Shown: piece after piece, positions 25,091 through 38,723 of the stretch
How positions within the stretch are numbered: the first letter of the stretch is position 1
Layout of the letters: the number at the start of each line of letters is the position of its first letter
Source: Pseudoscleropodium purum
Taxonomy: Eukaryota; Streptophyta; Bryopsida; Hypnales; Brachytheciaceae
Length of the DNA: 64,000 bases
Direction: 5' to 3'
NCBI GenBank assembly: GCA_963969395.1
Contig: OZ017796.1
Coordinates: 21,578,501 to 21,642,500, forward strand
Program-made: the position numbers and the translations under genes
The notes under the pieces: generated by a model
What the model saw: only the letters and a program-made list of their open reading frames with translations
What the model was told of the DNA's origin: nothing
Database searches by the model: none

Positions 25091-28000
25091 TGATGGTAGA
25101 TTGTGAAATGACAATTGTTACTTGACTCAATTGACTACGTTGAGTTTTTTTTATTTTTGGCATTCCTATTTTTTTGGATGATTATGTCTATATTTGATAT
25201 GTAGTTGAAGGTCATTTCCTGTAACCAAGGGTTGCATATCAATTACCTAGTCCATTTTGGTTATACAAGCTACTCTCTTCTTGATCATGTGGAGATGAGT
25301 AGTGATTAATTATGGCATGGTTCCTAACACAGTTGTCGCACATTATAATTGGTTGCAAAATTCTCAATATTGCAATGAGTCCATCGACAACTTTACGGCT
25401 AGTCTAAGGTTGGAAATAGGAAGACCTACATCACTAGCATAGGTCGAACATAATATTCAAATTAAAAAATTCATAGTAACTCTGTTTTGAAAAATAAAAT
25501 TATAAAATTCTATCAAATCTTTCCCAACTCTATTTTTGTATACATTAGTCATGGGAAAATTTAATCCTCACTTAAGAAACCTGCTCTTCATATAAGTGTA
25601 ACTTTTAAAGTGTTTGGAAATGGATCTGCTATTTCAAGAACAAAAAATTGTAAATCCTATATTAATATATGACTTCAAACCAAAACTATCCTAAATCCCA
25701 ATCAAACATTAGAATTTTCAAATTAGAGCAACTATACTAATCTGTTACTTTATTTTCACTTCTATTGAAGAAATAAAATCAACTCTTCATCTACCTAAGT
25801 CTACAAGCACCAAATTTGAATACATTTTCAGTGAATAGTATTGGATACTCCTTCATTAATATGGTATTATTGACTTTCTAAAGAAGAAGATCCTTAATCC
25901 ATAAATCACCCTTATAGTGTACTTTGGCCAATTTTTGCTCTTTATTTTTTATGAGAATTGTAGCCATAAAAACAATATTTTTTTGACATTTGAAGACATC
26001 ACATGAAATTAATCTTTACAAATTTGTTTCTACACCAATTGAATAATTTGAAAAAATCTCAAATTTCAATGTTTTATTGCAAATTGAACTTGTAGCTTAT
26101 AACTTTGGTTTCTTGATTTTCTAATTTTAGAATGATAAAATAACTTCATTTCATACCACGATGTTTGAAATTAAATAATTTGCTTATGATAAAAAAATCA
26201 GATTTGTTTAGCATATTTTGTATTTAATATGAATTTCCCACTTTTTTTTGTAAAAGACTAAAGGTCGTAGTAATGTTAAATTTTTACAAAAAAAATCTAA
26301 ATTTTTTATGATTTATAGACAACATGGGATTTCATCTTTATACAATAAATATAAAAATTTCATTCATACAGAGTTGCAAAATGGTGACAAACAAAGAGGA
26401 GGATAATGAAGCTTGAATTTGTGGTTATAGGCCCCTTCTATAGGAATTAAGAGAGTGTGACATACTAGAATCCAAATGGACATGAGGGGTATTGCAAGGA
26501 CAACCTACCAATTTTGTTTCACTTTAGCAATTTTCAATCTTTAGGGGTGGAAGTACTAAAAAATTAGAATTTTCTTAAATATTAAAAATATGTCTAATGT
26601 ATAGACCTATGAAAAGAAGGTACTCTATGAAGAAAAAGCATGAAAAAATTCTCTAGACAAGAGAACTAGAAAAGGGAAGACTTGCAACAAAATAGATATA
26701 TTGTGTTTTAATTTGCAAATAATAGGATAAATAACTTACAAAGAACTAGAAATTGTACATTTTGGAGAACTTCATGATGAAGAGATTTTACAAAAAAATG
26801 ATCTTGAAACCATCTTCAATGTTTAGAAGTATGCAAAGGAGTCCTACTTGTATAAGAATAGAGGGCATAAAATAATATATTTTCAAATACACCTTGTTAG
26901 GAACATACGTGCCTTTTGGGGGGTGTCATACATTGTTAAATATAGTAACCTTATGTGATAACGGGGTATCTAACAATAGGGTATTTCCTTCTATTTTTTC
27001 AATCCCTATTTGTAGATTAAAAAACTATAAGTGTGTATTTTTCAGCATCTTATTTAATTATGTAAATTCTTAAACAAACTAATTTTTGGTATCCTATTTT
27101 TTTTGTACATTTGAAAACTATTGAATATTGAGAAGACCAAGAACATATTGCTAATTAAAGCAAACTTATGTTCTATAAGCATTCCAATGCATTTGAACTA
27201 CAATTGGATGCACCATGCAATACAGCAATACCATTTGTGTATCATTTGAAGGGCCAAGATAAAAAAACAGAAACTATAAGTACATTACATCGTTGACAAG
27301 AAGACAAACTCTAGAGTATAAAAGTGCTGAGTTGTGGTATAGAATCTTATTGTAGTTTCAATTTCAAAGAAGAAGAGCAAATTCAAACATATGATAGAAA
27401 AACAAAGAGAAACTTGATATAGAAGTTGTATTCATAAACACAAGCATCTTCAGTCCTAGCCTATCCTGAAATTCAAAATTTTTAAGTTCAAGGTTCTCAT
27501 TGTTTCACATTGTCCAAGGTCTATACCTCCTACTATACATATTTAGCATGCTAAAACCAAAAGTAACATGTTGCAAATGTCCACTACTTTCCTACCATGA
27601 GGTGCAGCAATGAGAAAATTCTCATTACTTTCAACTACCTACTACAACAAAAAAAGAAACACAAAAACCAAAAACTGATGTTCAAGGAGCATTAATATAA
27701 TTTTGAAGAGTAATTCAAAGATGACAAGTTGCTAGGCAAATTCTTAGCAAGGACAGTGTTCCTATTTGTGCTAGACAATGAAGAATGTTGAATAATGATT
27801 GGGACATTAATTAGCAAAATGAGAGAATTGGAATGGATTCAGTTACGAAGCGTTATTTAGTAGCACTTCATCATACACATTATTCTTGAAATGTTTTGAT
27901 CCTTTTCCACGCATTTGAAGAATACTGTTTTAACTCACTAATCTTTGCATAAGCTCAAGTTTTTATGTTCCATAAGTTTTCACTACAAGAAATAAGTTTT

Positions 28001-28384
28001 GGAGTCTTTTAGACCTGTCATTAGAAAATCACCGTAGTTACAAACATTTGAGTTCAGTTTAGTTTGCTTGGATTTTGTATTTGAATTTCTTTTGTTGTGG
28101 GTTGGAATTGTTTTCTATTGTTTGGTATCTGGAGTGTGTTTGCACTTCTTTCACCTTCAGTTGTTGCGAATTGTTGAACCGTAGCTTCATCAATGTAAAG
28201 AGGTAAGCCACATAAAGCCATATACTGTAATTATGTAGATAATGGTTTCAAGCAATTGCAAGTCAGAAACTCATGTTGATTTTATTGCAAATGGGACAGC
28301 ACCAGGAGTACAAAGAGCTATTTAAAAAATGAATTATTGAATAATATAATGTGAAAAAGAAGTAAAATACTACAAATATACATT

Positions 28385-30515
28385 CCCCCAAAATGTAGAC
28401 TTATAAAAAATTCTCCAAAAGTTATGTACAAATATAGGGTAATGAGAATTTCAAGAAAAATAGATGTGTTTCATTACTAGTTTGATGCCTCAAAAATCTT
28501 AATGTCTAGTTAAAAAAGTAGTTAAAAAATTATGCCTTAGAAGAACATTTTTTTCAAATTCGGGCAACCACGATAGATAAATCCAATTAGTTTGAAATTT
28601 TTATAATTACTCTTGACAAGCTTATTAACACTTCTTATATAACTTTCACAAGAATCCAATGAATATTGCACTAGAAAGGGTCAAAGGGCCTACCTTAAAG
28701 TAGAAAATGTTTGAAATCATGCCTTGAACAAGGCTTTAAGGGTTAGAATCACCTCCAAAAAATGACATTTAATTGGAGTCACTTATAAATTTCTAAATAT
28801 ATTTTTAAAATGCAAAAAAAAATCAATCAAGGTGTATTCAAAATAGTATTGTGCACCTTCCTATGAATCTCATGTCTATACAAGATAAAAATAAATAAAA
28901 ATTGTAACCAAATATACTATTGATGGATCAACATTAGACAATGATAAAAAGTAGAATAGATGTGTCTTGCATTTATTTCTTCATGATCCTAAATATTGCT
29001 TAAGGCTTGTATAATGTTTAGATGCTACTTAATGTATAAAGTTCTAAAGCCTTATTTCCATAAAAAAAAAAAAAACACTCAAAATTGTCATTTCTATTAC
29101 AAAGTGCAAAAAACTTTAAAATTTGTTTTTTTGTATAATTATCTAATTATAGAATCTTGCACTAGAATAGTATAGAAATGTGGAAGAATTTTCAAAGCTT
29201 TGACCATATAGATTGCAAGAAAATTGCATTTAAAGTGAAGATTCAAAAACAACTGCAACTTACTCAAATAGATTTTCTGCTTTCCACTACTAATTTTGAA
29301 TTTTCAAAGATTTTTGTACCACTCATTTAAATTTCTGGTTTTTATGTTGAAGAATTTAGTTTAGAATTTAAGAAAAAAACTAAAAAAAACACTTAATTTT
29401 CACTCATTAAATAATTATTAAATAGAAATAGGTTCAAGATTAAAGGAAAAAATAAATTGTTAATAGCTCTAAAATGGAATTGGAACACACTAATCTCAAT
29501 GGTGAGATTGTTCTAGCAAGAAATCTTAACCTTGTGAAAAAAATTGTGAAAATTTGTGAAAACTAAGTTAAAAAATGAATCCTACAATTTTTTTTTTTGA
29601 AAAGATGCTTTAAATGCCTGAAAAATAAGAATGTCTATTACTTGTGTAGAACAAATCCAAATAAGATTAATCAAAGCATCTTACATAGAAAAAATTACAA
29701 TATTTGAGAAAAAAAATTGTTGAATTGGATCTATCTACCAAATCTAAAAAGAGAGATTTTTATACTATAATTTTTACTCCCAGGTACCAATTGAAATAAA
29801 AATTATATTTCCATAAAGCTAATATGTTTTTCTATCTTTCAAACAAGTTTTAGAAAATCATGACAAATATATGACCCTAGGAACCTATTGGAAATCCATT
29901 TTGTCTTCCAAGGAAACAATGGCAAGACTCTAGGGGTTAAGGTAGTCATTTCAAATTATCACTTGGAGGTTTGGAAAGTCCAATTTGGATTGCAACATGG
30001 TGCTTTTGGTATATTTGACATTGAAGATGCACAAATTGATGCTTACAATAGTGACAAGAGTTTGTATTTGAATGTAATGAGCTGGATTCAATGACATTTT
30101 TCAATCTTGATTTGGAGCATTATTAATTGCACTTCTTACACTTCTAAGAAGTTGCAAAATGGCCTCATTTTCTACATACACATGGTATTCTATTTTAACA
30201 TGAAGCAAAAATAACATCTATATAATATATATTAATTGTTGAATTCAATTCAATGGTGTATGTCTTGGCATATTTTATTATATAATTTATATTTTAATAG
30301 TCAAATATAATATTATATGTACAATTCTCTACTAACATCTAATGGTTAATTTTAAAAATATTGTCTAATATAACTTCTATTAAAGCGCAATCTAAAGTAT
30401 CTCTACATTTTTGTCAAAAGAGTTTAGGAAAACATGGTCACATTGGAATTGGGATATTTCAATACTACCTAACTTTAGAATAGAACTAGTTTAACTGATT
30501 TTTGAATGACCTTTA
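28385..30515 (+). repeat. Long direct repeat, copy A
   Basis: Blocks of this segment recur in the same order at 32437-33556. Examples are the block around 'ttctccaaaagttatg', the block ending 'tcttcatgatcctaaatatt' (about 28980), and the block with 'catttttcaatcttgatttg' (about 30093). Copy A carries about 900 extra bases between roughly 29045 and 29960. The identity of this non-coding element is unknown. It could be an old LTR pair or two insertions of one element. Confidence 0.6.
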
Positions 30516-32436
30516 AGTTTTCTATTTTGACATATATATTAGATCTACTTTACAATTATAGGATGACTTTGAGGTACTACAACAAAATGGAATGGAACTA
30601 GGATGAAAGTGGTGAAATGAAGTTAAAACAAAGATTTTGGAATTTCAAGATCACAAGACTCAAATTGAAGTCTATAGTGACTTTTAAATTGAAAGAGTTC
30701 AAAAGATTTTGAAGGAACCAATATTATTTAATTCCAACCTTATATTTCCATTCATAGTGTTACTTTATACTAGCCTTCACTACAAAAGAGTTGAACCCTC
30801 TATAAGCCTCAAGTTTTCTCACTAATATTTTTACCAATAGTTTTTGTCCAACCAACAAAAAAACTTGAACATCTCATCATTAAAACCACTATGTCAACAA
30901 GACATTGAGGAAATTGAGAATAATGAATCATCACATATTTGTGAAATGTGAGTACCATATCCTTCAAAAGACCCATCATAACAAGCAAAAAAGACCATTG
31001 TAGCCATCAAGATAGTTTCCTACAACAATTAATTGTAATCAAATGATGGTCTTTGTCCAATGATGCTAGTGTATGAGCATAAAGACATGAGCCTACAAGC
31101 CTTGAATCTAGTTGTAGGTATGTGTCTACAACCATTTGAAGGTGTTTATAACACATGTACCTATAACATAGGTACAATATGACATAGAAAGAGTCTATAA
31201 TATAGATTCCTAAGCCAACAAGCTCATAGATTCTAAGATCACATGCTAGCATTCCCCATCTTTGCCTTTGATTGCAACTCTCTTGGTAGCTAGCTCTTGG
31301 CAATTTTTTTTTGCTCAATTCATTTGATGATAGATTGTATTTTGATTGAGTGAAAAAATTATCAAATAATTTAAAGTCAAAAATGTTTAATAAGATACTA
31401 CAAATACATTACTAAAAGAAAATAAGGGGTTTTGCAACTATACTATGCTATTGAATTTTCAGTTGCAACTTATTTGCAACTTCTAGATTTGTAGATTTTA
31501 AAATATTAATCTCAATGATTTGTAGATTTTCAAATTTTCATATCTACCTTTTTTAGATTTTTGAATTTCAAATCTATCCTATTCTAGATTTTGAAATTTC
31601 AAATCTACCTTCTTTCTAGATTTCAAAAATTCAAATATTGGTTTTTAATAGATTTCATTGGTTTAGGATACCTTACAATTTCATAGATTTCAAAATTTCT
31701 TGGATTAAATTTTTTTTATTTCTATGGATTATAAGAATCTACAAATCACAAAAATCTAGAAATTGTAGAAATTGTAGAATTGTATCAACAAAATTCATTA
31801 TAGAAGACTACAACAACTTACAAGTCTTATATGTCTAACTTAATGGTACTCTTTACAATTGATATGGGACAATTGATATAAAACAAATGGGAATGAACCT
31901 TGGAAGCAACTAAGAAACAACTAGAAAACAACTAAGAAACAACTAATATATGACTTAAAAGCAATTAGGAAATGACTAGCTTCACTAGTAGAAAATTCAA
32001 GTTTTTTTTTGTTGATTTGATCGCATTCATTTGGTTCACTTTTCTATTGATTTCTATCCAAATCAAAAAATTACTCTCCAAGTCAATAGAAAAGTGAATA
32101 AAATCTATGCAGCAAAACCAACAAAAAAATTGAATTTTCTAGTATTTAAGGAAGGAACTCAAAGACAACTAGTGTACAACTACAAAGCAGCTAAGAAACA
32201 ATTAAGGTCATTTTACAATTGCAATCTTTTCCTAGTTATTTTCTAATTGTTTTTTGCAATTATAGATTGATTTCTTTGTGTTTAAAATAATGTATCAATG
32301 TTGTAAAACAACAATATAAAACAATTACATTCAATTTGGTAGTAATAGAGAAGATTATAAATGTAAGATAGTTGTATAGGACATTAGTTGCATAGTAGCT
32401 AATTGTGCCTAATACATTTTTTTTCTAGTATTTGTT

Positions 32437-33556
32437 TCCAAAATTTTAGACCTAAACAAAATCCTCCAAAAGTTATACACAAAAATAGGCTAATTGAAAT
32501 TTCAAAAAATAAACCCTTGGATGTTTGTTTTTTTAGAAATTAGTTAAAAACATTCAAATTTCTTGATAATTTCAAAATATTTTTCAATTCAAAGGAGCTT
32601 TGGGTCAACCAAAACATCTCAAGTGATAGAAATTTTGTAATTTGTATAGAAAATGATGATTTGAATTTTGAAGGATGTGTACCACTAATTAAAACTTGTG
32701 TAAGACAAAAAAAAAATTGTTTATAAATCTCTCTATTAGTATACATATTTCTAGTAAATGAATTTAGACTTCAATTTCCAAATTCATGCTTTTTTGAAGA
32801 TAAAAATTGCATTAAAATCTCCCAAATGAAAAAATGACATCCAATTGAAAGACTCATAAACATTTCTAACTATTTTTGAAAAATATGAAAAGAAATCAAT
32901 GAAGGTGTAGGATAGTATTATATACTTTATTATATATCTCACATCAATAGGAGATACAAAACAAAAGTTGTCACAAAAAACACAATATTGATAGATGAAC
33001 ATTAGTGACAAAAGTAGTATAGATGTTTCTTGCATTCATTTCTTCATAGTCCTAAATATTACTAAAGACTTTATTGTTTAATATTTGGACACGACTTAAA
33101 GTAGTCTTTTTACATCATCCTTTAAAGGCTTGAAAAGTCCAATTGGGTTGCAACATAGTGCTTTGGATATAATTAACATTGAATGTACATGAATTGAAGT
33201 ATAAAATAGCGACAAAAATTTGTATTTGAATGCATTGATCCAAATCCAATAACATTTTTCAATCTTGATTTGGAGCATTATTGCACCTCTTACATATTAA
33301 AGAAGTTACAAAATGGGCTCGTTTTCTACATATATGTAGTGCCATATTTGAATATAATAAGGATCCAATGACATCATAATATTTTTAAGGGTTAATTTAG
33401 AAAAAATTGTCTAATGTAATCTTTGAAGCACGCACTAAAGTATCTTTGGGAAAAGACTTGCAAAATATGGTTACATTGAAGTTAGGATATTTTTATAATT
33501 AATTCCAATTATAATCTTTAGGTTGGAATTGGTTTAGCCAAATTTTGAATGATTTT
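32437..33556 (+). repeat. Long direct repeat, copy B
   Basis: This is the shorter, colinear partner of 28385-30515. The central block near 33250-33290 ('catttttcaatcttgatttg', then 'gagcattatt') is almost identical in both copies, while flanking blocks are diverged with indels. No coding capacity, primer-binding site or target duplication was found by eye. Confidence 0.6.
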
Positions 33557-34629
33557 TTGGATTTAGGAGACTAAACCAATAATGACATGAAGCGATGCTA
33601 AAAAATTTTAGGCCTACATCAGTCATATACAATTGTTGCCCATTTCTTCTTGCCTTTCTATTGATAATGCACCATTCTATTATATTATGGATACATAATA
33701 TAATAAGTTAGTTTTCAAGGTGGAATTGTCATTGTTCCATTAGATAGTCAAAAAAGTGTTATAATTTATAATCCTACCTTTTTTTTACACCCTTAGATTT
33801 ACAAAAAGTACACATTTAGGGTGTCTACTATAAACTATTAGATTTGGCATTATGTCCCATAATGTTCTTGAGCCTCTTGGCTCTTGAGCATTTTCTATTC
33901 CATAATTACTTAAGCACTTTTTAAATCCTAAGTTTTTGAACTAAAGAAAGTTTGATTATGTTTTTTTTAAATCATAAGGATTAATTGTATATCCTTGATA
34001 ATATCTATATCATTGATTTACAAAAGGTAGAATAGCTATTACTAAGACCTTTCGTATTCCTTTGTCCCACGTGTCACTAAAAACTCATCAAGGTAAACTA
34101 GCCCATGACGGGCAAACTCCCTAATACAAACATCTATTAAACAATCTATTATAATTTTCCAACAATCTATGTCAAGTTTTTTCTAATTAATGTAAACAAG
34201 ACTTTATTAGGTAAGTTAATGACTGAAATCAATGTTTTGCGTGATGGTGATGGAGATGTTAGAGATTGTTTTAGGAACTTGCACCTTTCTAGTGTAATTC
34301 ATTATATGAACTAACTTTTTTATTCTTGTATGTCATGTCCATGTTAGAAAATATTTCAACCATATTAGGAAATATTATAATTGCATTAGGTGGTTTGATG
34401 ACTATTATGGGTATAGTTATTGATGGCTTTGGAGGTAGTTTAGAGATTTTTTTGAGCCATTTGGCCAGTTCACTTCAAAAATTTATAACAAATTCATACT
34501 TTGTCAAAAAAATTAAATTTCAGTTACTCTCTCCATTTCTCATGTTAGCCTGTATATAGAAAAAAATTAAAAGTTTTCAAATCTGTCAACAAGGCAAACC
34601 AATCAATCTGCTTGTCATAGGATGGTTTC

Positions 34630-34875
34630 CTTTAGTAGCTATTTCATTGTAGAAGTTAGAATGTGCTATTTCCAATCTTCTTCTCAATCTTCTATCTAAC
34701 TTGTCACCTAAAACTGACTAGAATTCACTTCATTATGGAAAGTAGGGTAGGCTATTCCCAATCTTCTCATTCTTCTATTCCACCTATTACTTTCAATTGG
34801 CAAGTGGCTACTTCATTATAGAAGGTAGAATGAGCTATTCCCAATCTTCTTTTCATTCTTCTATCCTACTAGCCA
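34630..34875 (+). repeat. Three-unit tandem repeat, about 85-bp unit
   Basis: Units starting near 34638, 34724 and 34807 share 'cttcattatagaaggtag' then 'ctattcccaatcttctt' and 'cattcttctat'. The array stops just before the left terminus of the large transposon at 34891, so it is flanking DNA or part of a longer sub-terminal region. Confidence 0.7.
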
Positions 34876-34890
34876 TCATCCAATTAGGAT

Positions 34891-34960
34891 TGCTAAAGTA
34901 TGAGCAAGGAGCGATGAGTATTGAGCGTTGAGCATTGAGCAATGAGTGTTGAGCATTGAG
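34891..34960 (+). repeat. Left terminal inverted repeat with heptad array
   Basis: From about 34909 the sequence is a run of seven-base units of the form GAG(C/T)RWT, for example gagtatt gagcgtt gagcatt gagcaat gagtgtt gagcatt. The outer 30 bases match the right terminus in inverted orientation. Such sub-terminal repeats often bind the cognate transposase; that role is inferred. Confidence 0.7.
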
Positions 34961-36506
34961 AAATTTTTGAAGAATTTGTGAAAAACCTATAATTTTTTGC
35001 CATAAGGATTTTCTGTCCATGGTTTATTATAAAAGCATAAAGCTATAAATGCACTCAAAGAAGATGAATGGAGTTGAATGAAGTTGGATGAATTATTATT
35101 TAGTTGACTTTATTGAATGAAATACATTTGTTCATGACATTGGATGATTAATGGATGATTGGGACTATAAAATCATTTGTTTTAGATAAATGTCACTTAT
35201 CAAGTATCTTAAATCCAAGGTTTAGGTGGATTTTTTTAAACTAAGGACCTATGCCTATATGGTATTTTAGATCCATTTTAGGGTGAAGGTACCACTTCTA
35301 ATTCAAATTCACAATTCTTTTTAAGCATTTTTGAAGTTCACCAAATTTATTTTTATACTAACACCAACATTTACTATTTCTAATTACATGTTTTCATCAA
35401 AGAAAAGTACCATGTTGCCAATAGAAAGAAATAGATTCAATCCACAAAATTTTTTAATAATTGACAACAATAACCACTATTTCTTGAAATGAATGTCCTT
35501 TTTACTAGCATTTTAAAGATCACCAAAATGAAAAATAACTTAAAAATATGATAAAGTGCAAGAATGTAGTAGCCCTTTTAGTCTTACTACATGATATTAA
35601 AAAATCAAGTAACAACAATAGTCTTTAGAACAAGATCAATTTGACCCAATGTCACATATGGGAGAACAATGATCACTAGCTTCACTACTATCACTATATG
35701 TAAGCCTTGGTATCTCAACATTTGCTTTAAGATCTAAATTTTTTTTATAGCAATATTGTATGAACAATGCTTAACAACAAAAATGGGTGATGGAGCCTCT
35801 GCCATAGTTGTCACTAAAGTCTCAATATAACATGACAAACTCTTTGGACTAGGAGAAGGCAAGAGCACCAATTGCTTTAGAAGATTGCCTCTACAAGATG
35901 CAATGATTAAATAATTAGAAACTTTGAATAAATTAATAGACATTGTACAATAAAAATAAATAAACACATGTCTAAAAGCATCAACAAACTTATTTACAAC
36001 AACGTCTTTTTCGAGGCCTTGTAGAAGGTTTGACAATGTCCTTGTCATCAAAATCATCCAACACTATAGGTAAAGGCCGCTTAGTTTGAACAGTGGCAAT
36101 AGAAGTTGGAAGGATGATCAAAGGTTGAAGAAGACCTTCAAAAATCTCATTATCGCTCTTCAAGGCACCAAATGACATCCAATGTTGCGGCATGCATAGA
36201 TAGAGGCCCCTATTCATTGAATTAGTTGCACCAAATATATTACATACAATGTAAAAAATACATGATTTGAATAATAAAAAGTAATGACTAATGAAAGGTA
36301 CCTGTAGACATATAACAATTCAATACCATATCACCAAGTTTTGAAGATGCTTCAATTAATAGTTGTATAAATAGAGGGGCTTTTTTACAGGCACCACCAA
36401 TGTTTCCTCCCATTGCCTTCATACAAATAAGAGGATCCAAAAGTGCTATAACTGCGAGGGATAAACAAGTATGACAATTAGTATTTGACAAATACAATGT
36501 TACTAG

Positions 36507-36837
36507 CACTATACCAAAATGTAGTAAAAAGAATTGTAGTCAAAATTCATTGTAGTTTTTTCTTCATAGTGATGTACATGCTATTGACTATAGCTGCAGC
36601 ATTCTTTTTCTGTTTTGGAATTGAATTTCTAGAGTTTCATGGCATGTAATGTACCATTAGAAAGGTACTAAAAATACCTTTCTAATGGCACATTACACGC
36701 CTTCAAATTCCAAAAACTGAGTTAGAAAGTGAGAAAAAAAGGTTGAAGCAATAGTCAACAATATGTACAACAACGTGGAGAAAAAAACCTGCAATGAATT
36801 TTGACTATGGTTCTTTTTACCACATTTTGGTATAGTG
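36507..36837. mobile_element. CACTA-type fold-back MITE, copy 1 (331 bp, TSD TAG)
   Basis: The element begins CACTATACCAAAATGTAG and ends with the inverted form (CATTTTGGTATAGTG). The direct repeat TAG flanks it at 36504-36506 and 36838-36840. Almost the whole element is an inverted repeat around a centre near 36670 (gaaaggta...tacctttc). CACTA termini plus a 3-bp duplication are typical of the CMC/EnSpm superfamily. It sits in an intron-like part of the methyltransferase-like relic and has no ORF. Confidence 0.85.
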
Positions 36838-38389
36838 TAGAAGTTGTTTAAAACATCAAAAACTACAATTGAAAAAAAATTCAGTGAAACTCACCCAACA
36901 TTTGGATTTTTTGAAACTTGAAAGCTTCATCTCATTCACACCCATCCAAGAGTCAAGTAGATGAAAACCATACGCATTGGCACGCTCAAGGGTAAATTCC
37001 TTTACCTTGCTATTTTCTAGATGGAACAACAAAATTGCTCCATCATCATGAACAAACTCTGAAGCAAATTCAAAGATGGGTTCAATAACCTCTTCCTGAT
37101 TCAACACTTTTCAAACACAAATATTAGAAGGTGGTATGGAGACATTGGAGACTGGTAGTCCATTTGGGATATTAGCAACAATCAAGTCAAAGCATGCAAT
37201 AGAGCTTACAGAGCCTCCAAAAGTTTACAGCCGGTCCCTACCAACCTTGACAATAAAAAATGCACATTGTAAGTTAGATGTATGAATGAATTGCTGTGTC
37301 ATTTTAATAACCTAATGTGAAATGAAAGAAATTAATCATAAAAAGGCTAGAGAATGTAGACCTTACCTTTTGGGCAAAATCAAGCATTTGATTCCATGTT
37401 GATGCATTGTCCCTCGTCTTTTCCTTAACATTGAACATTGCAAAAATCAATGATGGTAGAATTAGAGCCTAAGGTTCAATACCATGTTTGTCAAGTTGAA
37501 TTGCGGATCTAGCAATGTACTTTGTTGAAGCAAAGACATCTGTTGTAATAGACATGAGAGTTGAAAGGCAATGAGACCGGGTTGTATTAATGACTTCCAA
37601 AGTGGTAGGAGGCACAAAAAAAAGAGGAGGTACGAAAATAGAAGCTAGAAAAGATGAAGAAGGGATATTGTCTTTCATGGTTGTCTTTTTTGCCGTCTTC
37701 TTTGTAGCCTTCTTCTCCTTTGGCTTACACCCCTTCTTCACTGATGCAACTTCTTCAACCTCCTCTTCATCAAGAGACTCCTCCTGTAAACCTGGTTTGG
37801 GATGGTCTTTGGCAGCCTCTTTCTCAGATGCTTCAAGTGTTGGAGCAAAAACCCTTGGACACTTTAGATATCCCTTCAAAGAAGTATCAAGCCATCTTCT
37901 AAACAATTTGGGCATGAATTTTTGCTCAATTCCACTTTTTAGAATGAATTCTTGCATGAAATATTTGCAATCATAGAATAGGTGTAATTATTACAATGAT
38001 AAAGATGCACATGCATTTTTGATGACTTTGTGAAATAATTAAGATTTACAAAACTAAAGGCAACTAAAATAAAAGATATACCTATATAGAATCCTCCTTA
38101 TAGCCACATCTGTACCTTCTTGGTCTTTGAAAGGAATAGATCATGAATACAAAGAGTCCTTCTTAAACAACCACTAAAAAGCATGATCCCACAATACAAT
38201 GTGCTATGTTTCTACATAATCTCTAATTGAATCCAACTCATCATTGGCATTCCATTGAACTACAATATTTTCAAACTTGATGATGCTTGTGAATTCTGCT
38301 TTGGCTACTTCCTCTAACTATAAGAAAATTCAAAAATATAAGTATCAAGACATTATGAAGGCAAAGCATATCATGGAGGTATGGAACAA

Positions 38390-38723
38390 CACTATACCAA
38401 AGTGTGGTAAAAAGAATTGTAGTCAAAATTCATTGTAGTTTTTTTCTTCACAGTGTTATATATGCTGCTAATTATAGATGTAGCCTTCTTTTCCCATTTT
38501 TGAATTGAATTTTTAGAGTTTCATGGCGTCTAATGTACCATTGAAAAGGTATTGAAAATACCTTTCCAATGGTACATTACAAGCCTTCAAATTCCAAAAA
38601 TCCAATTCAAAAATGGGAAAAGAAGACTACAACTATAGTTAGTAGCATGTACGGCACTGTGGAGAAAAAACCCGCAATGAATTTTTTGATTGCAGTTCCT
38701 TTTTACCACACTTTGGTATGGTA
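38390..38723. mobile_element. CACTA-type fold-back MITE, copy 2 (334 bp, TSD CAA)
   Basis: Same family as 36507-36837. It starts CACTATACCAAAGTGTGG and ends CCACACTTTGGTATGGTA, flanked by CAA at 38387-38389 and 38724-38726. The two copies align along their whole length with scattered substitutions. The last bases (ggta instead of agtg) show end decay. The hairpin centre lies near 38555 (gaaaaggtat...atacctttcc). Confidence 0.85.

Larger units (their letters stand above)
25091..34600. other. AT-rich intergenic DNA, no recognisable gene
   Basis: No ORF here resembles a known family. The longest, 31007-31318 on the minus strand, shows only hydrophobic low-information sequence. The stretch contains the long direct repeat described separately and a small array at about 31480-31700, where 'tagattt-caaatttcaaatctacc'-like units of about 45 bases repeat four or five times. 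It is probably ancient, heavily decayed transposon DNA. Confidence 0.5.

Noticed and set aside
37590..37976. 128-codon plus-strand ORF
   Set aside because: The opposite strand of the Lys/Glu-rich block of the methyltransferase-like relic. Its Phe/Ser/Leu-rich translation is the usual complement of a charged coding strand.
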